The notes under the pieces are model-generated. The model was given only the letters and a program-made list of their open reading frames with translations. It was not told the DNA's origin and ran no database searches. A program made the position numbers and the translations under genes. From Deltaproteobacteria bacterium (GTDB taxonomy: Bacteria > Desulfobacterota > Desulfobulbia > Desulfobulbales > SURF-16), in assembly GCA_030667965.1 (NCBI GenBank), contig DAOUUW010000009.1, positions 1 to 36,460 of the forward strand: a stretch of 36,460 bases of DNA, given 5' to 3'. Shown piece after piece: positions 9,158-18,662 of this stretch; within the stretch, counting starts at the first letter, position 1; the number at the start of each line of letters is the position of its first letter.

Positions 9158-10348
9158 TTAATTCTCGTTGCGCCTTATGAATGTCGGCAAATCAAGGGCA
9201 TCTTCATCTAAAAACTTAACTTTATAGGGTTGACGTTTCATACCGATGTGCCTTGTCCCGCCTATTGCCTGTCTTGGCTCCTCCTCCTCCTCTTCCTCAT
9301 CAAAAGGAAGAACAGTTTTAACAGGAGTGTTTTCCGGATGAGATTTCAAGATGGGTGTCACCTTCTCCTGCAACGGCTCCATTTCCTCTTCCACCCGAAT
9401 ACCAGTGGCAACAACGGTTACCCGCAGCTCTTCCCCCAGGGACTCGTCAAAGATAACACCGAGGATAATATTTGCATCGTCATGCACTTCTTCATAGATT
9501 TTACTGGTGGCTTCCGTCACCTCGGCCATGGTCAGGGTATCTTCCCTGGCTGAGATATTCACCAGAACCCCTTTGGCGCCATCAATACTGATATCCTGCA
9601 GAAGAGGGCTGGATATGGCCATATTAACAGCGTCACTGGCCCTGTTTTCTCCCACACCGACGCCGGCGCCCATCAGGGCCGGACCCATTTCATTCATCAC
9701 GGTACGGACATCGGCAAAATCCGGATTAATGTAACCGGGCAGGTTAATCAGATCAGTGATACCCTTTACAGCCTGCACCAGAACATTGTCGGCCATTTTC
9801 ATACCATCGAGAAACCTGGTGTTTTTCTGGGTCAGGGAAAGGATGCGATCATTGGGGATGGTGATAATCGTATCCACATGTTTTTTAAGCTCTTCCCAGC
9901 CAATATCTGCATTTTTCTGGCGGGCCCGCCCTTCAAAGACAAAGGGTTTCGTCACAACAGCCACGGTCAGGGCGCCAAGCTCCTTGCTCAACTTTGCAAC
10001 AATGGGCGCAGCACCCGTGCCGGTTCCGCCGCCGAGACCGGCAGTGATAAAAACCATATCACTGCCCTTCAAGGCTTCACGGAGAATATCAATGCTTTCT
10101 TCAGCGGCTTCCCTGCCTTTTTCAGGTCTGGCGCCCGCACCAAGGCCTTTGCTGACACTTGGGCCAAGCTGCAGTGTAATATCTGCCCGGGAATGCTCCA
10201 ACGCCTGGAGATCGGTATTTGCGGCAATAAACTCAACGCCCATGAGGCGGCTTTCAACCATGGTATTAACGGCGTTTCCACCGCCGCCGCCGACACCAAA
10301 GACTTTAATCTTTGCTCTTGATGATTCTTCCGCCATCTTGAACTCCAT
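9158..10348 (-). CDS. ftsZ: Cell division protein FtsZ
   Basis: Tubulin-like GTPase that forms the cytokinetic Z-ring. The 396-residue protein has the N-terminal GVGGGGGNAVN, the tubulin signature GGGTGTGAAP near residue 107, and the synergy-loop region NPDFADV. A variable acidic linker (EEEEEEEP) leads to the conserved C-terminal peptide DLPTFIRRN, which binds FtsA. AGGGGG lies five bases before the ATG at 10348; an internal ATG four codons later is also possible. It sits 81 bases downstream of ftsA, the usual order. No unusual residues were noted. Confidence 0.98.
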   Translation of the reverse strand: MEFKMAEESSRAKIKVFGVGGGGGNAVNTMVESRLMGVEFIAANTDLQALEHSRADITLQLGPSVSKGLGAGARPEKGREAAEESIDILREALKGSDMVFITAGLGGGTGTGAAPIVAKLSKELGALTVAVVTKPFVFEGRARQKNADIGWEELKKHVDTIITIPNDRILSLTQKNTRFLDGMKMADNVLVQAVKGITDLINLPGYINPDFADVRTVMNEMGPALMGAGVGVGENRASDAVNMAISSPLLQDISIDGAKGVLVNISAREDTLTMAEVTEATSKIYEEVHDDANIILGVIFDESLGEELRVTVVATGIRVEEEMEPLQEKVTPILKSHPENTPVKTVLPFDEEEEEEEPRQAIGGTRHIGMKRQPYKVKFLDEDALDLPTFIRRNEN

Positions 10349-10429
10349 ACTGACCCCCTATCCTGATTCACCGTACCGGATTGCCGCTCCAGCATTGACA
10401 AACATACTACAACTAATGCTGAAGCAGCT

Positions 10430-11662
10430 CTACATAATTCTTCCAAACAGACCCTTAATTTTCCTGGCCAATCCGCCGATTCCCTTTTGCTCCAGGACCG
10501 TGCTGACTGATCGCGACTCGCTCTTCATTCCGTACACCACAAGACCCACTCCGGTGGCGCATTGAGGCGTATTAACAATATCAGTTACTCCGCCGATTTT
10601 TCGCGGATAACCGATGCGGACCGGCAGATCAAAAATCTGTTCGGCCAACTCAACAATATTAGTGAGCATGGCCGTCCCGCCGGTCAACACCACGCCTGCC
10701 GTGATAAGGGGTTTGACGCCGGAACTAACCAGCTCATGATTCACCAGGGTCAACATCTCCTCCATCCTCGGTTCCAGAATATCACCCATCACTCTTTGCG
10801 ATAATCTGCGAGACTTTCTGCCCCCCACACTTGGAACCTCAATGGCCTGATCCTTGTTGATCATGGCGGCAATGGCGCAGCCAAATTTTTCCTTGAGTCG
10901 TTCCGCATCCTTCATTGGCGTCCTGAGCCCGATTGACAGGTCATTTGTCAGGTTGTTGCCGCCAATACCCAGGACAAATGTCCTCTGGATGCAATTTTCA
11001 GAAAAAACAGCCAGATCCGTTGTTCCACCGCCAATATCGAGCAGCGCCACACCAAGCTCCATTTCCTCCGGCGTCAAAACAGCCTCGGCCGATGCAATGG
11101 GCTCAAGCACCACATCATCCACCTCGAGCCCTGCCCTGTTGCAACATTTGATAATATTGTGCACCGCCGTAACTGAACCGGTGACAATATGCACCTCAGC
11201 CTCCAGCCTTACACCGGTCATACCCAGGGGATCCTGAATACCTCCCCGACCATCCACATGAAACTGCTGGGGCAGCACATGAATAACCGACTGATCCTGG
11301 CCCAGAGGAATGGCCTTGGCATTTTCCACCACCTTGTCAATATCGTCTCTACTGATTTCCCTGTTTTTCACAGCAATAACGCCATGACTATTCTGCCCGG
11401 AAACATGGCTTCCGGCAATGCCCACATAGACCGATGTGATATCGCAGCCGGCCATCATTTCCGCTTCATGCATCGCCTTCTCAATGGATTTGACCGTGCT
11501 CTCGATATTGACAACAACGCCTTTACGCATACCAACCGAAGGATGGGATCCAACCCCGATAATATCTACCTGACCATCAAGCACCTCACCAACCACGGTG
11601 CAAATTTTTGTTGTGCCGATATCCAGACCAATGATCAATTTTCCTCTTTCCTGATGTGACAT
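10430..11662 (-). CDS. ftsA: Cell division protein FtsA
   Basis: Actin-like ATPase that tethers FtsZ to the membrane and recruits later division proteins. GLDIGTTKICTVVGE at the N-terminus is the phosphate-1 motif, LDIGGGTTDLAVF the phosphate-2 motif and GVVLTGGTAML the adenosine-binding motif. The C-terminal amphipathic helix ends RKIKGLFGRIM and should be the membrane-targeting sequence. I prefer ATG 11662, with GAGGG five bases upstream, over the ORF-track GTG at 11698, which adds 12 unrelated residues. It lies between ftsQ and ftsZ as in most dcw clusters. Confidence 0.97.
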   Translation of the reverse strand: MSHQERGKLIIGLDIGTTKICTVVGEVLDGQVDIIGVGSHPSVGMRKGVVVNIESTVKSIEKAMHEAEMMAGCDITSVYVGIAGSHVSGQNSHGVIAVKNREISRDDIDKVVENAKAIPLGQDQSVIHVLPQQFHVDGRGGIQDPLGMTGVRLEAEVHIVTGSVTAVHNIIKCCNRAGLEVDDVVLEPIASAEAVLTPEEMELGVALLDIGGGTTDLAVFSENCIQRTFVLGIGGNNLTNDLSIGLRTPMKDAERLKEKFGCAIAAMINKDQAIEVPSVGGRKSRRLSQRVMGDILEPRMEEMLTLVNHELVSSGVKPLITAGVVLTGGTAMLTNIVELAEQIFDLPVRIGYPRKIGGVTDIVNTPQCATGVGLVVYGMKSESRSVSTVLEQKGIGGLARKIKGLFGRIM

Positions 11663-11717
11663 TCTTTCCCTCAATATACTGCTATACCTGACAGGCACGT
11701 TTCCAGTCTTTGCACTT

Positions 11718-12542
11718 TCAGGCTCCCTGCTCCTCGAAGCGCACTAGAACCCTGCCCCTTATTTTTTCAGCTGTCTGCATCCCGGACATGTAATTCATAT
11801 CAATGAAAACGGCAGTGTCAAATTTATTTTTTCTGTAAAGCCAGGAAAGCACCTTGCTCAACTGATGATATTTTGTTCCGATCTTATCCCGACCAAGTGA
11901 AATGGGAAAAGGATTATCTGCCAGAAAGAGAATCATATCCCCCTGCGGCTTCATATGTATTTCAGAAATATTTTGTTTTGGCAATGAGGTCGACCCCTTT
12001 GCTGCGTACCGGATAAACTCCAGAGCATTTTTCAGCCCTGTTTTTGATCCGTCTATCTTTTCATCTGCCGTGATAAGCGGATAATCATACATATCATGAG
12101 GCCCTACTTCTGTAAAAATTACGCCATTTTTATCAATATACGAGAGGCCCGTTTCCCGGTTCGTTATGGCAACAGCCTGCCGTTCATAAATCCTGATAGA
12201 CAAGCTGTTGGGCCAGTTTCTCTCAATGTCCGCACTTTTTATCCATGGGTCATTTTCCAGCTTTTTCTTCAGTTTTTTGATGCGCACTTCCCATAAATTT
12301 GTCTGCACATCAAGTCCGCTCCAGGCAAGAATCCGGTTGGGGGTCGTTCGGCTGCACCCCGTGACATCAACTTTTTCGATCTGAAAAAAAACCGATCGGC
12401 TCAGTACCTGATAGGAAAGCAGTAAAATGACGGCCAATGCAGCCGTCAGAGCAGCGGCAATGGAGACCATTTTCAACAACTGGTCCCCGAACCAGCTTTG
12501 CTTTCCGGCACCGAAAACCTGGATACTTTTTTTTCTTTTCAC
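11718..12542 (-). CDS. ftsQ: Cell division protein FtsQ
   Basis: Bitopic inner-membrane divisome protein that bridges early and late division proteins and binds FtsL/FtsB. The 274-residue protein has a short basic cytoplasmic tail (MKRKKS), one membrane helix at about 27-50, then a POTRA domain (VFFQIEKVDVTGCSRTTP through RNWPNSLSIRIYER) and the FtsQ beta domain. The ATGA start overlaps the murB stop by four bases, so the two are translationally coupled. No ddl gene sits between murB and ftsQ, unlike in enterobacteria. Confidence 0.93.
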   Translation of the reverse strand: MKRKKSIQVFGAGKQSWFGDQLLKMVSIAAALTAALAVILLLSYQVLSRSVFFQIEKVDVTGCSRTTPNRILAWSGLDVQTNLWEVRIKKLKKKLENDPWIKSADIERNWPNSLSIRIYERQAVAITNRETGLSYIDKNGVIFTEVGPHDMYDYPLITADEKIDGSKTGLKNALEFIRYAAKGSTSLPKQNISEIHMKPQGDMILFLADNPFPISLGRDKIGTKYHQLSKVLSWLYRKNKFDTAVFIDMNYMSGMQTAEKIRGRVLVRFEEQGA

Positions 12543-13543
12543 GTCATTCCAAGAAATTTCACTTCCGGCTCAAGTGAAATTCCAAATTTTTCACGAACCC
12601 TCTGCTGGACACTATGCATTAATGCAACAATATCTGCGGCAGTGGCCCCTCCCGTATTAACAATGAAATTGGCATGGACAGGGGAAACCATAGCCCCTCC
12701 AACTCTATACCCTTTCAGGCCCGCCTCTTCGATTAACTGCCCGGCAACCTTGCCCTGTGCCGGATTTTTAAAAAAAGAGCCGCCACTGTCCATGTTCACT
12801 GGTTGTCGCTTGCGGCGCAGCTTCTGATATTCACGGCATTTTGCTTTTATCCTTTCAGAACTGTCCTTTTTTAAAGTAAAAAATCCTTCAAGGGCTATTT
12901 TCCCTCTTACCTCCCCCCAGGACCTGTATGCAAAATTCATTTCAGCTGTTTTTGTCAAACAGAAACAGCCTTTGGTATCCATTGTTGTCACCAGGGAAAG
13001 AACATCTTTCATCTCTCTCTGCCAGGCACCGGCATTCATGACGATTGCCCCGCCGACGGATCCAGGGATGCCCGCCGCAAATTCCAATCCCGTCAAACCC
13101 TGTTCGGCAGACCACTTCACCAACTTTGCCAGGGAACAACCGGCCTGAACCTTGACAACAGCCGATGCGTCATCCTTTTGATCCATTTCAATGGCAGCAA
13201 AATTACGCCCGAGAACAATGACCATTCCGCGAATCCCTTCATCGGCAACGACAAGATTGCTTCCCCTGCCAACCACCACCCAGGGCACATTTAACCTGCG
13301 CAATCCCTGGACAAGTAATGAAAATTCATTTCGCCCCCGGGGAAAAACAATGGCATCCGCCACGCCGCCCACCTTAAATGTCGTGTATTTTGCCATGGAT
13401 TCATTCCAAGTAACCTCTCCGCTCCAGAAATCAGCCATTTCATCATTAAAGGCACCGGACCATATGGGCAGTTTTACTCGCTTTTCCCCCACAGGAACCA
13501 TCATGTCACGATATTTCCTGCTGCACGAAATCGCTTTTTCCAT
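12539..13543 (-). CDS. murB: UDP-N-acetylenolpyruvoylglucosamine reductase MurB
   Basis: FAD-dependent cytosolic enzyme that reduces UDP-GlcNAc-enolpyruvate to UDP-MurNAc. FAD-binding motifs are visible: KYTTFKVGG, WVVVGRGSNLVV and GIPGSVGGAIVMNAGA. The catalytic proton-donor Ser lies in DSGGSFFKNP, and the C-terminal Glu probably in ISLEPEV. The 334-residue length is typical. The ATG at 13543 follows an excellent AGGAG. The first 40 or so residues are an unaligned extension. It lies between murC and ftsQ. Confidence 0.96.
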   Translation of the reverse strand: MEKAISCSRKYRDMMVPVGEKRVKLPIWSGAFNDEMADFWSGEVTWNESMAKYTTFKVGGVADAIVFPRGRNEFSLLVQGLRRLNVPWVVVGRGSNLVVADEGIRGMVIVLGRNFAAIEMDQKDDASAVVKVQAGCSLAKLVKWSAEQGLTGLEFAAGIPGSVGGAIVMNAGAWQREMKDVLSLVTTMDTKGCFCLTKTAEMNFAYRSWGEVRGKIALEGFFTLKKDSSERIKAKCREYQKLRRKRQPVNMDSGGSFFKNPAQGKVAGQLIEEAGLKGYRVGGAMVSPVHANFIVNTGGATAADIVALMHSVQQRVREKFGISLEPEVKFLGMT

Positions 13544-13603
13544 TGCTCCTGATCCCCCTTTGCAAACTCATCCGAAAGCAACATCTATCCCCGACAGATC
13601 ATC

Positions 13604-14983
13604 CTATCCGGCAGTCAGATCCGCCAGTACCTTCTCCCCGGCCCGCCATATATTTCCGGCACCGAGAGTGACAAGAATATCGCCATCCTCAAGCATGGGC
13701 AGAACCATGTCCGGCAAATCATCCACCGTATCGGCAAGGTACACCTGCCGTTGGCCGTGTTTCCTGATGCCGTTCATCAGGGCCTCGGCTGTAACTCCCT
13801 CTATGGGTTTTTCACCGGCAGGATAAATTTCCGTCAATATGAGAATATCACTATCATGAAAGGCCGTACAAAACTCCTGAAACAGGGCCTGTGTTCTCGT
13901 GTAACGATGGGGCTGAAACATGATGATACGTCGTCTGCTCGGCCAGGCATCTCGTAATGCTGACAGAGTTGCCTTTATCTCCGTGGGATGATGACCGTAA
14001 TCATCAATGACGGTTATGCCGTTTTTTTCACCCTTAATCTGCAAACGTCTCTGTACACCGCTAAATGAGGCAAGAGCCCGGCTGATCACATCAAATGGAA
14101 TCTCAAGTTCCAGGCCAACAGCAATGGCGGCCAGGCTGTTCAGTACGTTGTGCCTCCCAGGTGAGGCAAGGGTAATCTCCCCAAGTACCGCGCCGCCAAA
14201 ACAGACCTCAAAGTGGCTTGTCAGACCTTTGGTTCTCAGTTCACGACCATACACATCGGCCTGGGCGGTGAGGCCATAGGTGATGATTCGTTTCTGTATG
14301 CGAGGCAGCAATGAGGCAATATTATCATCATCAAGACAGAGAATGGCCGCCCCGTAAAAGGGAATCTTGTTGATAAATTTGACAAAGACATCCTTTATCT
14401 CATCAAGATCCCGGTAATAATCAAGATGCTCCATATCAATATTGGTCACCACTTCAACCACCGGCGAAAGCTGCAGAAAGGAACCGTCACTCTCATCGGC
14501 TTCCGCCACCAAAAACTCTCCCTGACCCAGCTTGGCATTGGTGCCGAGACTGTTGACCTGGCCGCCGATAACCACTGTGGGATCAAGTCCCGCTTCGGCC
14601 AGAATGCAGCCCACAAGGGATGTGGTTGAGGTCTTGCCGTGGCTGCCGGCCACGGCAATGCCGTATTTCTTCAGCCGCATCAGTTCAGCCAGCATTTCAG
14701 CCCTTGGAATGACAGGAATATAGGCATCCCGGGCGGCAATAACCTCAGGGTTGTCTTCTTTTACCGCCGATGACACGACCACCACATCGGCCTTGCCGAT
14801 ACAGGTTCCATCATGTCCTTTACAAACATGTGCCCCCAGGCCTTCCAGTCGCCGGGTAATGTCGGTCTGGCGCAGATCGGACCCGCTGACCGTATAGCCA
14901 AGATTCAGCAGAAGCTCGGCTATTCCGCTCATACCGATGCCGCCGATGCCGACAAAATGAATATGTTTTGTTTTTTTATACAA
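13604..14983 (-). CDS. murC: UDP-N-acetylmuramate-L-alanine ligase MurC
   Basis: Cytosolic ATP-dependent ligase that adds L-Ala to UDP-MurNAc, the first stem-peptide residue. The 459-residue Mur ligase has [17 protein letters not shown] at the N-terminus (UDP-binding Rossmann), the ATP P-loop [15 protein letters not shown] near residue 110, [10 protein letters not shown], and [14 protein letters not shown] near residue 325. The HH motif is typical of MurC. It lies 66 bases after murG, the only sizeable gap in this part of the run, which holds a heptamer repeat. Confidence 0.97.
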   Translation of the reverse strand: MYKKTKHIHFVGIGGIGMSGIAELLLNLGYTVSGSDLRQTDITRRLEGLGAHVCKGHDGTCIGKADVVVVSSAVKEDNPEVIAARDAYIPVIPRAEMLAELMRLKKYGIAVAGSHGKTSTTSLVGCILAEAGLDPTVVIGGQVNSLGTNAKLGQGEFLVAEADESDGSFLQLSPVVEVVTNIDMEHLDYYRDLDEIKDVFVKFINKIPFYGAAILCLDDDNIASLLPRIQKRIITYGLTAQADVYGRELRTKGLTSHFEVCFGGAVLGEITLASPGRHNVLNSLAAIAVGLELEIPFDVISRALASFSGVQRRLQIKGEKNGITVIDDYGHHPTEIKATLSALRDAWPSRRRIIMFQPHRYTRTQALFQEFCTAFHDSDILILTEIYPAGEKPIEGVTAEALMNGIRKHGQRQVYLADTVDDLPDMVLPMLEDGDILVTLGAGNIWRAGEKVLADLTAG

Positions 14984-15011
14984 GGAAGTCCTGTTATTTT
15001 AGGTTTTTAGA

Positions 15012-15035
15012 CTGAAGGCTGAAGGTTGAAGGCTG
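15012..15035. repeat. Heptamer YTGAAGG in three tandem copies, between murG and murC
   Basis: CTGAAGG, CTGAAGG, TTGAAGG occur head to tail. They are near identical to the TTGAAGG triple at 3476-3496, on the same strand of the window. Function unknown; this is probably a dispersed intergenic microrepeat. Confidence 0.6.
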
Positions 15036-15049
15036 TTCAACTTTCATTA

Positions 15050-16141
15050 TCAGGCTGATATCATTTTTTTGCACTCCGCCAGAATTGCCTCGGTGGCCAG
15101 CGGTCTGGCATATGCTCCTGAATCCCGGGACATTTTTTCCCGTTTCTTTGTATCTTTAACAAGCTCTCTAATTGCAGCAGCCAGTTTTTTCTCTGTTATC
15201 TCTTTTTCTATGAACATTATTGCTGCACCATTTCGAACAAGATACTCACCATTTTTCTGCTGATGGTTGTCGGCTGCATATGGATATGGAATTAAAATCA
15301 TCGGCAGATTGAACACCGTCATCTCAGCCAGTGACGTAGCCCCTGCCCGGGCAACTGCAAGATCCGCCCTTTGATAAATATCCGCCATATCATGGAAAAA
15401 CCCAGACACCTCTGCGTTTATACCAAGCTCCTTATATCTTCCGGCAACAACCTGCTCATCTGCCGTGCCGGTCTGATGAATAACCTGTATACTTTCACCA
15501 CAGGACTTTTTCAGCTCTTCCATGACCACCGGCATCAGCATGTTTATGCGGTGCGCCCCCAAGCTTCCGCCAAGAACCAGCAGGGTAAACTGCGACCCGG
15601 CATTTTTTTTTTCTGCAGCGCGGGCAACTAACTCCTTTCTCACCGGATTGCCGGTTAAAACACATTTTACCTTGTCAAAGTACTGTTCGCTGCCTGGGAT
15701 AGAGAGAAAAATTCTATCTACAATTGCACCAAGTTTGCGGTTGGCCATGCCCGGCACCGAGTTTTGTTCATGTATGCAGGTTGCCACCCCCATCATCTTT
15801 GCCGCCAGCAGTACCGGTCCCGTCACATATCCCCCTACGCCAAGGACCAGATGAGGTCTGAAATTTCGTATCAGCCGGGCTGAAGCAAAGACAGCAAAGG
15901 GCAGTTGCAACAAGCTCATCAGTTTTGCAGATATGGTCTTTCCTTTTAAGCCGCTGCAGCGAATCACGGCTTTCTGAAAAGAACGTGTATCAAGCACCCG
16001 GGCATCTGTTCTGCGCCCCGTCCCGACAAAGAGCACCGTGCTTTCCGGTATGCCGGCCAGCACAGCATCAGCCACTGCAATTCCCGGAAAAAGATGCCCG
16101 CCAGTGCCGCCTCCGCATACTACCAGCCTAATCCCCACCAA
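15050..16141 (-). CDS. murG: Lipid II synthase MurG (GlcNAc transferase)
   Basis: Peripheral inner-membrane GT28 glycosyltransferase that adds GlcNAc to lipid I to give lipid II. The N-terminal glycine-rich loop GGGTGGHLFPGIAVA, a second loop GVGGYVTGPVL, GGSLGAHRIN, and the donor-site motif ARAGATSLAEM are all present. At 363 residues it has the standard length. It starts inside the last codons of murD, a 14-base overlap, so the ftsW gene usually found at this junction is not present even as a remnant. Confidence 0.97.
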   Translation of the reverse strand: MVGIRLVVCGGGTGGHLFPGIAVADAVLAGIPESTVLFVGTGRRTDARVLDTRSFQKAVIRCSGLKGKTISAKLMSLLQLPFAVFASARLIRNFRPHLVLGVGGYVTGPVLLAAKMMGVATCIHEQNSVPGMANRKLGAIVDRIFLSIPGSEQYFDKVKCVLTGNPVRKELVARAAEKKNAGSQFTLLVLGGSLGAHRINMLMPVVMEELKKSCGESIQVIHQTGTADEQVVAGRYKELGINAEVSGFFHDMADIYQRADLAVARAGATSLAEMTVFNLPMILIPYPYAADNHQQKNGEYLVRNGAAIMFIEKEITEKKLAAAIRELVKDTKKREKMSRDSGAYARPLATEAILAECKKMISA

Positions 16142-17516
16142 CTATCCTTTGCACAGCCCGCTTAAACACCTCTCCCCTCTGGGCATAACTTTGAAACATA
16201 TCAAAGCTGGCACAAGCCGGAGAGAGCAGTACCGCATCCCCGCTTTGTGCCCACTGGGCAGCCTTCCGTACCGCATTCTCAAGGCTCTGGGCCATTTCAA
16301 TCTGCGTGTCGCCTCCTAAAGCCTGTGCCATTGCTTCACGAGCTTCGCCGATGAGCAGCATTTTTTTGACAGTACGCCGAATGCTTGGGCTGAGCAGACG
16401 ATAATCCCCCCCCTTGCCCCGTCCTCCGGCAATGAGAATAACGGGTTGATTCATACCGTCAAGGGCGGCCTGTACTGCACCGATATTTGTCGCCTTCGAG
16501 TCGTCCAGATAGATCACCCCGTTTTTTTCCCCAACCATTTCCATTCTATGGGATGGCCGTTGAAATGCAGCAAGACCATGATCAATCGCCTTGCGTGGTA
16601 CATCCATCAACCGGGCGGCAATAATAGCTGCCATGGCATTTTCCCTGTTTGGCGATTCCTGCAAAGGCTCCGGCAATACGTATTCTTCCAGGTCAGTTCC
16701 CACACAAACATTCACCTTTGACTTTCCGGCAACAGCTGCCCCGGAACTCTTGCCCATGTCCCTGCCAAAAACAAACCTTCCAGCCGACATGGAAGTTTTT
16801 GACAACCTCGCCATTATTTCCCTGTCATCACCATTTATGATGGCCGCATCTTCCATCTGCTGATTCTGAAAAATGCTCATCTTTGAAGCAGCATAGTCTG
16901 CAAACGATGCATAGCGGTCAAGATGATCAGGGCTTATATTCAACAATAATGCCACATTGGGTCTGAAATCTCCTGCCGTATCCAGTTGAAAGCTACTCAC
17001 CTCCACCACCGCCACGTCCGCTTTTTGCCCGCTTAAAAGATAATCAGCCAGCGGGGTGCCGATGTTCCCGCCGACAAAGACTTTTTTGCCGCCGGACTGC
17101 AGCAATTCACCGATTAACTTGGTAACGGTTGTTTTGCCATTTGTTCCGGTAACTGCGATCATGGGAATATCCATAAAAGCCGATGCCAATCCCAGCTCAC
17201 CGATTATTTCAACACCTGCTTTGCGGGCGCCTGACAGCTCCGGTATATCCAGAGGTATACCCGGACTTACGATGATGAGATCGGAACCGGTAAACAACTC
17301 GAAACTGTGCCCACCTGTTTCATAAAAAATATCATTGTCAGCCAGCCATTGCAGCAATTCACTATCAAGTTGTGATTTTTGCGCCCTATCACTGAGCGCC
17401 ACCCTGCATCCCAGCCGGTGTAAAAATTTCAGGGCGGCAAATCCCGACTTGCCCGACCCCGCAACCAGCACGTTACATGAAGCGGGATGACGAATTACTT
17501 TCTTTAATCCTGTCAC
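16128..17516 (-). CDS. murD: UDP-N-acetylmuramoylalanine-D-glutamate ligase MurD
   Basis: Cytosolic ATP-dependent ligase that adds D-Glu to UDP-MurNAc-L-Ala. The 462-residue Mur ligase has VAGSGKSGFAALKFL near the N-terminus, the P-loop VTGTNGKTTVTKLIGEL near residue 120, ISPDHLDRY, and DDSKATNIGAVQAAL near residue 320. The start is GTG at 17516, four bases after the mraY stop. It ends inside murG. Confidence 0.97.
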   Translation of the reverse strand: MTGLKKVIRHPASCNVLVAGSGKSGFAALKFLHRLGCRVALSDRAQKSQLDSELLQWLADNDIFYETGGHSFELFTGSDLIIVSPGIPLDIPELSGARKAGVEIIGELGLASAFMDIPMIAVTGTNGKTTVTKLIGELLQSGGKKVFVGGNIGTPLADYLLSGQKADVAVVEVSSFQLDTAGDFRPNVALLLNISPDHLDRYASFADYAASKMSIFQNQQMEDAAIINGDDREIMARLSKTSMSAGRFVFGRDMGKSSGAAVAGKSKVNVCVGTDLEEYVLPEPLQESPNRENAMAAIIAARLMDVPRKAIDHGLAAFQRPSHRMEMVGEKNGVIYLDDSKATNIGAVQAALDGMNQPVILIAGGRGKGGDYRLLSPSIRRTVKKMLLIGEAREAMAQALGGDTQIEMAQSLENAVRKAAQWAQSGDAVLLSPACASFDMFQSYAQRGEVFKRAVQRIVGGD

Positions 17517-17520
17517 GAGT

Positions 17521-18600
17521 TTACCTGAGCTTTAAGGTCGCTAGCGCCGTCAATCCGAGAATGATGGAGATGATCCAGAAACGCACCACGACTTTCGGCT
17601 CCTCCCACCCTTTTTTTTCAAAATGATGGTGAAATGGGGCCATGAGGAAAATCCGTTTACCACCTGAAGCCTTGAAATAACCCACCTGCAAAATCACCGA
17701 CAGGGCTTCCATGACAAAAATTCCGCCAACCAGCACCAGCAATATTTCCTGCTTAATAATGACTGCCACCATGCCCAGTGCGCCGCCAATGGCAAGGGAG
17801 CCCACATCACCCATAAAAAGCTGAGCCGGATACGCGTTGAACCACAAAAAACCCAGACTTGCCCCGGCCAGCGCCCCGCAGAAAACCGCGACTTCACCGG
17901 CACCGGCCACATAGGGAATCTGCAGATAGGCGGCAAGCCCGGCATGTCCGGCAAGATAAGAAAAAAGGACATAAACCCCGCTTGTCACCACGGTGGGCCC
18001 GGTGGCAAGTCCGTCCAGCCCATCAGTCAGATTTACCGCGTTTGAGGCTCCTGCCACAACCAGCACCATAAAAACAATATAAAACAGCCCCAGATCAGGT
18101 TTAATATCCTTAAAAAATGGAAAACTCAGCACCGTGTCAAAACCCGTCCGGCCGAGCAAAAATCCCCCCACCACAACGATTCCGGCAATCTGTAATGCCA
18201 TTTTCCCCCTGGCACTCAGTCCTTTTGAATTTTTCTTCTTTATCTTCCTGTAATCATCTAATCCGCCAATGGCGGCATACCATATTGTTATTGCCAGGAT
18301 GAGCCAGACATAAACATTACCCAGGTCAACCCACAGCAGGGTGGAAAAAGTGACCGCCGATATTATGAGAAGACCTCCCATGGTGGGGACACCCTGCTTA
18401 CTGAAATGGCTTTCCGGTCCATCTTGCCGTATCACCTGCCCCACCTGTCTGCTCTGCATAAAGCGAATGAATTTCGGCCCGAGAAACACGGTTATCAAAA
18501 AAGCCGTGACAATGGCGCCAATACATCTGAAAGTGATGTATCTGAAAACATTGAATCCACCAAACAGGTTATGGAGTGGAAAAAGAAGATAATAAATCAT
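17521..18600 (-). CDS. mraY: Phospho-N-acetylmuramoyl-pentapeptide transferase MraY
   Basis: Polytopic inner-membrane enzyme that transfers phospho-MurNAc-pentapeptide to undecaprenyl phosphate, giving lipid I. The 359 residues include about ten membrane helices. Signature motifs are [40 protein letters not shown] with catalytic Asp, and [15 protein letters not shown]. The length matches the family. A 62-base AT-rich gap separates it from murF, the second-largest internal gap, filled with ATTGATAATTGAAAATTGAT-like sequence. Confidence 0.98.
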   Translation of the reverse strand: MIYYLLFPLHNLFGGFNVFRYITFRCIGAIVTAFLITVFLGPKFIRFMQSRQVGQVIRQDGPESHFSKQGVPTMGGLLIISAVTFSTLLWVDLGNVYVWLILAITIWYAAIGGLDDYRKIKKKNSKGLSARGKMALQIAGIVVVGGFLLGRTGFDTVLSFPFFKDIKPDLGLFYIVFMVLVVAGASNAVNLTDGLDGLATGPTVVTSGVYVLFSYLAGHAGLAAYLQIPYVAGAGEVAVFCGALAGASLGFLWFNAYPAQLFMGDVGSLAIGGALGMVAVIIKQEILLVLVGGIFVMEALSVILQVGYFKASGGKRIFLMAPFHHHFEKKGWEEPKVVVRFWIISIILGLTALATLKLR

Positions 18601-18662
18601 TAATTATATTATAATTGATAATTGAAAATTGATAGTTAACAAATCCTGACTGCTGTCCAACT

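Noticed and set aside
9756-10565. 269-residue plus-strand ORF opposite ftsZ and the ftsA end
   Set aside because: Low-complexity Ser/Pro/Ala-rich shadow of ftsZ crossing an intergenic gap, with no motif.
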